Assembly: GCF_015999245.1 (NCBI RefSeq)
Contig: NZ_JAEAMR010000007.1
Coordinates: 814,973 to 878,972, forward strand
Length of the DNA stretch: 64,000 bases
Source: Streptomyces sp. AV19
GTDB lineage: Bacteria > Actinomycetota > Actinomycetes > Streptomycetales > Streptomycetaceae
Direction: 5' to 3'
Each line of letters starts with the position of its first letter. Position 1 is the first letter of the stretch. A program made the translations under genes and the position numbers. Shown in pieces: positions 58,483-64,000 of the stretch. The notes beneath the pieces are model-generated. The model saw only the letters and a list, made by a program, of their open reading frames with translations. It was not told where the DNA came from and did not search any database.

Positions 58483-59301
58483 GTGGTGAACGGCGCGTTC
58501 GGCCGGAGACTCCTGCTGGCCGTCGACGCGAAGGGGTACGGGCAGGCCGACGTCCTGCGCCAGAGCCGCTTCCAGGAGGCCATACCTCAGTTGCTCGGCC
58601 GCGCGGCCGACGCGGCCGGGCTGGACCGCGAGCGGTGGCAGGTGCAGCCGGGCGGGGACTCGGAGCTCGCGGTCCTGCCCGAGGGGGCGTCCGAGCCCGC
58701 CCTCGTCGACACGTTCATGCGCAGCCTGGACGCGGGCCTGCGGGCCTTCAACCACGACCGGGTGCCCGAGGGGCGGCTCCGGCTGCGGGCGGCCGTGCAC
58801 TTCGGTCCGGTGTCGCCCGGCCCCAACGGCTTCGTCGGCCCGGCCCCGGTCGTGACCGGCCGCATCCTCGACAGCGCGGTGCTGCGCGCGGCCCTGGCCG
58901 AGAACCCGGACGCCTGCCTGGCCGTCGCGGTCTCGTCCACGGTCTTCGACGACGTGGTGCGCGAGGCGTACACGACCTTCCGGGCCGAGGAGTTCGCGGA
59001 AGTCGAGGTCGAGAACAAGGAGTTCGCGGGACGGGCGTGGATCTGGGTCCCGGGGGGCGACGCACGGGCGGTCCCCGGCCCGGCCGAACCGGCGGCACCC
59101 GAACCGGCGGCACCCGAACCGGACGCCCCCGCACCGGACGCCCCCGCACCGGACGCCCTCGCACCGGGCGGCCCCGGCGACGCCGGCCCCGCCGCGCGGC
59201 CCGCCTCCGACGCCGGCCCCGCCGCCTCCGCCCCCCAAGTCGTCCAGCACTTCCACGGCACCGTCAACGCCGCGGGCGCCGTCTTCGGCGCGTCCACGTG
59301 A
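58483..59301 (+). CDS. Class III nucleotide-cyclase-like protein with C-terminal docking motif
   Basis: About 272 residues. GRRLLLAVDAKGYGQADVLR gives the first metal Asp, WQVQPGGDSELAVLPEGA the second (GGD), and LRLRAAVHFGPVSPGPNGFV, then VVTGRILDSAVLRAAL, the substrate-side strands of a class III cyclase. Both Asp ligands appear present, so activity is possible; base specificity is unknown. From 195 on is a Pro/Ala/Asp linker with EPDAPAPDAPAPDA repeats, and residues 253-269 are VVQHFHGTVNAAGAVFG, also found in the next protein. GTG 58483 has GGAGG 7 bases upstream; ATG 58432 is an alternative with GGGGAG. Its TGA overlaps the next GTG by 4 bases. Confidence 0.7.
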   Translation: MVNGAFGRRLLLAVDAKGYGQADVLRQSRFQEAIPQLLGRAADAAGLDRERWQVQPGGDSELAVLPEGASEPALVDTFMRSLDAGLRAFNHDRVPEGRLRLRAAVHFGPVSPGPNGFVGPAPVVTGRILDSAVLRAALAENPDACLAVAVSSTVFDDVVREAYTTFRAEEFAEVEVENKEFAGRAWIWVPGGDARAVPGPAEPAAPEPAAPEPDAPAPDAPAPDALAPGGPGDAGPAARPASDAGPAASAPQVVQHFHGTVNAAGAVFGAST

Positions 59302-61460
59302 CCGCCCCGGAGGACGGGCCGCCGCCCCCGCAGGCCGACCGGCAGCACCCGCAGGCCGACCGTCCGCCCCCGCAGGCCCCGGACGACACCGCCGCCCGTC
59401 ACACCTACGTCAACCAGGTCTTCCACGGCCCGCTCCACGCCCCCCAGGCCCACTTCGGCATCGGCCCCGCCGCGTCCATGCCCCCGCCCGCGGCCGGCGC
59501 CCGGCGGGCCACGGGCCGGCTCGACGCGGGCGAGATCGACTCCGTCCTGCGGTGCTACGTCGAGCCGCCCTGCTTCCGCGAGGCGGCGGACGCGCTCGCC
59601 GCGGACACCGTGACCGTCCTGGTCGGCCCTCCGGGCACGGGCAAGCGCTCGGGAGCCGTCGCCCTCCTCAAGGAGGTCGCCCACAGCTCGGTGTACGTGG
59701 TGCTGTCCCCGGACATCGGCCTGGAGCAGCTGGCCGAGCGCGCCTTCGACCGGGGAATCGGCTACGTCCTGCTCGACCGGATGAACGAGGACGCGGAGGG
59801 CGGCGGGACGCGGACGGCGGACTTCGACTGGCGCCGGGTGCGGGACCGGGTGCGCGGACAGGGCGCGCACCTGGTGGTCACCACCGTGCACGAGCCGGGG
59901 GCGCCCCCGCCCGAGGCCGTACGGCACGTGCCCTGGCGGGCCCCGGACCTGGGGGAGGTGCTCCGGGCGCGGCTGCGCGAGGCCGGGTGCGCCGGGCGGG
60001 CGGCCGAGGAGGCGGCCGGGCTGATGCCCGGAGGGTGCCTGGTCGCGGAGGTCGCCGCGGCGGCCGGGCGGATCGCCCGCGGGGAGGAACCGCGCGCGGT
60101 CTGGCGGGAGTACGGCAGCAGCGCGGCGCAGCCGGTGCGGGACTGGTTCGCGGCCGACCGTACGCCGCGCGAGATCGCCGAGGTGACCACGCTGGCCTTC
60201 GCCACCGGGACCGGCCGCCGGGCCTTCGAGCGGCTCCAGGAGTCGCTGGAGCCGTACGTGGTACGGGCGTTCGGGGACGCGCCGCCGCCCCCGGAAGGCG
60301 TCCCGGAGACCGCCCCCGCCCCGCCCGTCGACCGCCGCCGCTCCCTCGCGCGGAACGCGCTCGTCGCCGCGGAGGAGCGGGCGCACGGCGTACCCGGCCG
60401 CACGGTCTGGGTCTTCGCCGTCCCGCAGTACCGCCAGTGGGTGCTGGAGGAGCTGTGGGCCAACCACTCCAGCGACTTCTGGGACGGCGTGCGCGACTGG
60501 CTGACCGCGCTCGTCGCCGCGCGGCCGGACGGCGAGCTCCGCGCGTCCGTCGCCTCCGGCCTCGCGCTGCTGGCCCGTACGGCCTTCGACGAGGTCGCCG
60601 ACTGCTATCTGCGCCCCTGGGCGCGGGGCGGGGCCGGCCCGGAGGGCGAGGTCATGGCCGCCCACGTGCTGTGGTGGATCTGCCTGGACGAGACGCTCGC
60701 CGCGGCCGCGCTGACCCTGGTGCGCGGCTGGGCCCACTCCGGGGACCCCGGGCTGCGGTCCGCCGCGGCGCGGGCCTTCGGCGGACAACTGGGCGTCCGC
60801 TTCCCCACCGACGCGGTGAAACGGCTGTGGCACCTGATCCACCAGGGACAGGGCAGGCCCGCCGTCCTCGGCATGGCCCACCTCTTCGCGCTGCTGGCCG
60901 ACGGGCAGGAGGACGCGGGCGTGGTCCTCGACGCCCTCGTGCACCGGCTGCGCAAGCAGTGCACGACCCCGGTCGCCACCCGCGTCAAGGCGATGACCTT
61001 CGACACGGTCCTGGCGGTCCTGTCGGTGGGCGAGCCGGGCACCGGCCGCCCCGCCGTCGCCGGACTGGTCGAACGCCGGCCCCGGATGACGGACCGCGTC
61101 GCCGCGCTCTGGGCGGGCGTGCTGCGCCACCGGCCGGTACGCCAGGCCGGGTTGACGGCCCTCCGCGACACCCTGCTCGCGCTGCCCGCCGTCTGCCGGG
61201 ACGCCCGGGCCACCGCCGGGAGCCTGGGCCGGGCGCTGGGCGCCGCCCTGCCCCCGGACGAGCGGCGGCTGCTGGCCGCGGCGCTCGGCCGGGACGCGGG
61301 CCGCCGGCGCCGCGTCGAACCCGCCGTCCTCGACGGCTTCCTCACCGCCGTACGGGGCGTCGGCTCACCAGGAGGCGCGCAGAGCACCGCCGCACCACCC
61401 CGTACCGCCGCCCCGAGCATCGCCGCCCCGAGCATCGCCGTACTGAGCACGAAGGACTGA
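59298..61460 (+). CDS. P-loop NTPase with N-terminal docking motif and helical repeats
   Basis: A 720-residue protein starting at a GTG in a GTGA overlap with the cyclase. Residues 1-35 are Pro/Gln/Asp-rich. VNQVFHGPLHAPQAHFG (38-54) repeats the cyclase tail motif. The NTPase has Walker A VGPPGTGKRSGAVALL (109-124) and a Walker B-like GYVLLDRMNED about 45 residues later, then VVTTVHEPG. From about 230 on it is helical (LLARTAFDEVADCYLRPWAR, AHVLWWICLDETLAAAALTL), like armadillo/TPR arrays of STAND-type proteins. The C-terminus is Ala/Pro/Ser-rich (PSIAAPSIAVL). It is likely the sensor or scaffold of the system; not assigned to a named family. Confidence 0.72.
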   Translation: MTAPEDGPPPPQADRQHPQADRPPPQAPDDTAARHTYVNQVFHGPLHAPQAHFGIGPAASMPPPAAGARRATGRLDAGEIDSVLRCYVEPPCFREAADALAADTVTVLVGPPGTGKRSGAVALLKEVAHSSVYVVLSPDIGLEQLAERAFDRGIGYVLLDRMNEDAEGGGTRTADFDWRRVRDRVRGQGAHLVVTTVHEPGAPPPEAVRHVPWRAPDLGEVLRARLREAGCAGRAAEEAAGLMPGGCLVAEVAAAAGRIARGEEPRAVWREYGSSAAQPVRDWFAADRTPREIAEVTTLAFATGTGRRAFERLQESLEPYVVRAFGDAPPPPEGVPETAPAPPVDRRRSLARNALVAAEERAHGVPGRTVWVFAVPQYRQWVLEELWANHSSDFWDGVRDWLTALVAARPDGELRASVASGLALLARTAFDEVADCYLRPWARGGAGPEGEVMAAHVLWWICLDETLAAAALTLVRGWAHSGDPGLRSAAARAFGGQLGVRFPTDAVKRLWHLIHQGQGRPAVLGMAHLFALLADGQEDAGVVLDALVHRLRKQCTTPVATRVKAMTFDTVLAVLSVGEPGTGRPAVAGLVERRPRMTDRVAALWAGVLRHRPVRQAGLTALRDTLLALPAVCRDARATAGSLGRALGAALPPDERRLLAAALGRDAGRRRRVEPAVLDGFLTAVRGVGSPGGAQSTAAPPRTAAPSIAAPSIAVLSTKD

Positions 61461-61466
61461 CACCGC

Positions 61467-63173
61467 ATGGCCGAGAGCTACCCCATCGTCGAACAACGCG
61501 AGTTCGGCCGGCCGCAGGAACGCGGCAACTGGCTCCGCAAGCACCTCACCAGGGACGAGGGCGACGTCCCGCGCCTGGCCGCGCACCACGTGCTGGTCTA
61601 CCGGCGCGGCGAGGAGTACGTCGAGGAGCACGGCCTCCTCGGGCCCGCCGACGACGTCGTCGTCACGGCGAGCTCCGTCACCGTGGTCGACCGGCGGGCC
61701 GGAGTGCCCGTCCGCGTCGAGATGCCCGTACCCTCCGCCGAACAGGGCGACTTCACGCTCCGCGTGACCTTCCACTGCACCGTCACGGACGCCCCCGCCG
61801 TCGTACGCGACGGCGTCACCGACGTCGAGGCACTGCTCCTCGGCTACCTCCGCGGCATACCCGGGCTCTCCGAACAGGCCCTGGAATTCCCCGTCATGGC
61901 CGTCGACCGGGCGCGCCTGAGGATCGGCGCGTACCTGGAGGCGTACCGGGAGATGACCCCGCCGCTCGTCTCCGGCCTGAAGGCGGTGCCGGTCGCCGTC
62001 GAGGTGCTCACCCCCGAGCAGTTCGCCGCCCACCTGCGCGAGGTGGAGGAGGCCCGGCTGGAGCGGGAGAAGCAGCGGCTCCGGCGCGAGGTGGAGAAGG
62101 AGCGGGCCGAGGCGGAGCACGCCATGCAGCAGTACATCCAGAGCCTCGAACGCGAGAAGGACGAGGCCGCCGCGCACTACGCGCGCGAGCGCGCCGAGGC
62201 GGAGGAGGACCGTCGCCGCGAGCGCGAACAGGCCGCGGCGGCCCGGCGCCTGAAGGAGGCCGAGGCCGAGGAGATCCGGCGCCGCGAACGGGAGTTGATC
62301 GAGGAGCGGCACCGCCAGCAGTTCGAGGACCTGCGCGCCACGTACGAGCAGACGGCCGGCGCTGTGCGCCAGGACCACGAGCTCGGGCTGCGGCGCAAGC
62401 ACAACGAGTACATCAGGGAGGAGACCGCCCAGGACGTCGAGAGCTTCGGCCACGACCCGGTGGCCGCCGACGTCCACGCCTTCCAGCGCGGCGAGATCAC
62501 CGCCGACGAACTCGCCGCGCGGCTGCGGGCCGACGAGGAGGCGCGGCTGGGACGGGAGGACCGGCGGGACGAGCGCGACTGGGCCCGCCTGGAGCGCAAG
62601 GACGCCGTCGCCCGCGAGGAACTGCGCCACCGGCTCGACGTCGAACGCGAGGACACCCGCTACCGCCTCGACCGCGAGGACCGGGTGCGGGAGCTGACCC
62701 GCAAGGACGCCCGGGAGGACGCGGCCGCCGGGCGGCAGGAGGCGCTGCGCCGCCGGCAGCAGGAGCGGGAGGACGCCGCGGCCCGGCGGCAGGAGGAGCG
62801 CGAGGCGGACGCCGCGCTGCGGCAGGAGGACGCGCGCCGCTGGGAGGTGGAGCGGGAGGACGCCCGCCGGATGCGCGACGAGGTGCGCGCGGACGCGCTG
62901 GAGCACCGCAAGGAGCAGCGCGAGCTGCGGGAGCGGGTGCTCCAGGCCCGGAGCGATCTGACCAAGCGGGTCATCGACCGGGGCCATGCCGACGACGCCG
63001 TCGTCGACGTGGGGGCCCTGATCAACGGCGTCGGGGAGATCCGGCAGGCGACGGCGTACGCCCTGCCGGGCGGGGAGGTGCACCACGTGGAACGCGCGGA
63101 CGGCGCCCCGGCCCCTGACGACACCTCCGACGACGACCTCGGCGACGCGGGGAGGGAGGAGCATGTCGGCTGA
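61467..63173 (+). CDS. SPFH/Band 7-like protein with long coiled coil
   Basis: A 568-residue protein 6 bases after the NTPase gene. Residues 35-185 (VLVYRRGEEYVEEHGLLGPA, FTLRVTFHCTVTDAPAVVRD, VEVLTPEQFAAHLREVEEAR) resemble an SPFH/Band 7 domain. Residues 190-510 are extremely charged Arg/Glu-rich coiled coil (KQRLRREVEKERAEAEHAMQ, EREDARRMRDEVRADALEHR). The C-terminus is acidic. No transmembrane segment is seen, so it would be cytoplasmic or membrane-attached through partners such as the DUF4407 protein that overlaps its stop by 11 bases. SPFH proteins assemble as membrane scaffolds; the function here is inferred. Confidence 0.7.
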   Translation: MAESYPIVEQREFGRPQERGNWLRKHLTRDEGDVPRLAAHHVLVYRRGEEYVEEHGLLGPADDVVVTASSVTVVDRRAGVPVRVEMPVPSAEQGDFTLRVTFHCTVTDAPAVVRDGVTDVEALLLGYLRGIPGLSEQALEFPVMAVDRARLRIGAYLEAYREMTPPLVSGLKAVPVAVEVLTPEQFAAHLREVEEARLEREKQRLRREVEKERAEAEHAMQQYIQSLEREKDEAAAHYARERAEAEEDRRREREQAAAARRLKEAEAEEIRRRERELIEERHRQQFEDLRATYEQTAGAVRQDHELGLRRKHNEYIREETAQDVESFGHDPVAADVHAFQRGEITADELAARLRADEEARLGREDRRDERDWARLERKDAVAREELRHRLDVEREDTRYRLDREDRVRELTRKDAREDAAAGRQEALRRRQQEREDAAARRQEEREADAALRQEDARRWEVEREDARRMRDEVRADALEHRKEQRELRERVLQARSDLTKRVIDRGHADDAVVDVGALINGVGEIRQATAYALPGGEVHHVERADGAPAPDDTSDDDLGDAGREEHVG

Positions 63174-64000
63174 CGCCCCGGCCCGCCCGGCCGTACTCCC
63201 GGCCGTACGCCCCGCCCGCCGCGTACGACGTCCCGGTGCGGGCGTCCTGGCCCCCCTGCGCCGCCTGATCGGCGTCGACGAGGAGCTCCTGGCCCGGGTG
63301 CCGCAGGAACGCGCCCGCTACACCTGGTACGGGGCGATCGTCCTCAACACCGCCCTGCTGGGCGGCGCCTCGATGGGCCTGGCGTTCACCACGGTCCGCG
63401 ACGAACTTCCCCTCGCTGTGGTCATATCGGTGGCCGTCATCTGGTTCTGGGTGATCCTCGCCCTGGACGGCTGGCTGGTCTCCGGCACCCACGGCGTCCT
63501 GGCCAGGGGCCGGCTGAAGACCCTGCTGCCGCGTCTCGCGCTGTCGTTGCTGGTCGGCCTGACCATCGCCGAACCACTCCTCTTCCAGATCTTCGACAAG
63601 GAGATCAGCCGGCAGACGGCCGCGGGGAACGCGCGGGACGCCGACGCGTACCGCGGCATGCTGGCCTCCTGCAACCCGCCGGACGGCCGGGACACCACCG
63701 GCCGCGCGGAGTGCGGCGGTTACCAGCTGAAGGTGCCGGGTTCCCCGGCGTCGGTGCGGCAGCAGATCCGGGACAACGCGGCCCGCGTCACGGCCCTCCA
63801 GGCGCAGGTGCAGGCCATCCACAAGACCCTGAGCGCCAAGCAGGCGAACGAGCGCCGCGAGTGCGACGACCCGGCCAAGTGGATCTACGGCCGGGACGGC
63901 CGCCACGACGTGGGCGACACCTGCCTGCGCGCCCGCGCGGAGAACGACGACTACCGCACCACCAGCAACATCACCAAGTACGAGACCGAACTCGCCACCC
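63163..64000 (+). CDS. DUF4407-like membrane protein (cut by window end)
   Basis: The frame runs to the window edge with 279 residues visible. After a basic Pro/Arg tail comes RRLIGVDEELLARVPQERAR, the DUF4407 start, then helices (GAIVLNTALLGGASMGLAFT, LAVVISVAVIWFWVILALDG) and SLLVGLTIAEPLLFQIFDKE, where AEPLxxxIFxKE is the family mark. A long extracytoplasmic or coiled region with several cysteines (SCNPPDG, ECGG, ECDDP, TCLR) follows. ATG 63163 overlaps the SPFH gene by 11 bases, with GGAGGGAGGA before it. It probably completes the membrane side of the same system. Confidence 0.82.
   Translation, partial: MSADAPARPAVLPAVRPARRVRRPGAGVLAPLRRLIGVDEELLARVPQERARYTWYGAIVLNTALLGGASMGLAFTTVRDELPLAVVISVAVIWFWVILALDGWLVSGTHGVLARGRLKTLLPRLALSLLVGLTIAEPLLFQIFDKEISRQTAAGNARDADAYRGMLASCNPPDGRDTTGRAECGGYQLKVPGSPASVRQQIRDNAARVTALQAQVQAIHKTLSAKQANERRECDDPAKWIYGRDGRHDVGDTCLRARAENDDYRTTSNITKYETELAT

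Noticed and set aside
59552..63118. An 1188-codon plus-strand frame over the NTPase and SPFH genes
   Set aside because: Arg/Gly/Ala-rich shadow of two genes that have overlapping starts, ribosome-binding sites and domains.

Overview
The window is chromosomal DNA of a Streptomyces or close relative. The base composition is very high GC with strong third-position GC, many starts are GTG or TTG, and the families are typical of the genus: an AfsR/SARP regulator, a conservon with two P450s, DUF397/DUF5753 pairs, a class F sortase, F420 enzymes, GPP34, and Ser/Thr kinases fused to PQQ propellers. No rRNA, tRNA, transposase, integrase or CRISPR array was found by eye.

Layout. 0-5.4 kb: a TetR regulator, a tandem VOC protein, a Ser/Thr kinase with a PQQ-type propeller, and two small minus-strand peptides downstream of an AfsR-like regulator (5.6-8.5 kb). 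9.2-13.3 kb: an APC amino-acid permease, three tandem paralogous small secreted proteins behind a shared 10-bp box, and a TipAS-type MerR regulator coupled to a tiny membrane protein. 13.3-20.8 kb: a YiiX-like cysteine hydrolase, TetR, VOC, DUF1697, DUF6879, a NUDIX-SLOG pair, DUF6415, an XRE-TPR regulator and a winged-helix/zinc-ribbon protein behind a structured leader. 20.8-29 kb: a Tat-exported PHP hydrolase, an F420-type LLM oxidoreductase, an intergenic repeat cluster, the FO synthase fbiC (F420 biosynthesis), a membrane protein and an ADP-ribosylglycohydrolase. 29-38 kb: DUF397/XRE, GPP34, a D-Ala-D-Ala carboxypeptidase, a polytopic membrane protein, and a secreted C-terminally anchored protein next to a class F sortase with a collagen-like tail. 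38-45.2 kb: a nested inverted-repeat element, an XRE/DUF5753 gene broken by an in-frame TAG, DUF397, a second winged-helix gene with the same kind of leader, RecQ, and a coiled-coil/Mrr-nuclease/TerD fusion. 45.3-51.5 kb: a membrane protein and a complete conservon (cvnA-B-C-D, CYP157-like, CYP154-like), with every junction from cvnA to the second P450 overlapping. 51.8-53.4 kb: a small membrane peptide, a sigma-like factor and a membrane protein.

53.5-64 kb looks like a conflict (defence-type) region. A HEPN-like protein sits directly upstream of a 914-residue dual ATPase (KGGVGRT MinD-like domain plus a second P-loop domain). Next comes a CRP/FNR regulator, a DUF5706 (Pycsar TM effector-like) membrane protein, a class III nucleotide-cyclase-like protein, a P-loop NTPase, an SPFH/coiled-coil protein and a DUF4407 membrane protein that runs off the window. 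The cyclase C-terminus and the NTPase N-terminus carry the same 17-residue motif (9/17 identical, no gaps), which suggests homotypic docking. A cyclic-nucleotide-signalled, membrane-associated immune system is the most interesting hypothesis here; it is inferred from gene content, not shown. The start codons given below often differ from the longest open frame, because the ribosome-binding site, gene overlap or domain start favours an internal start.
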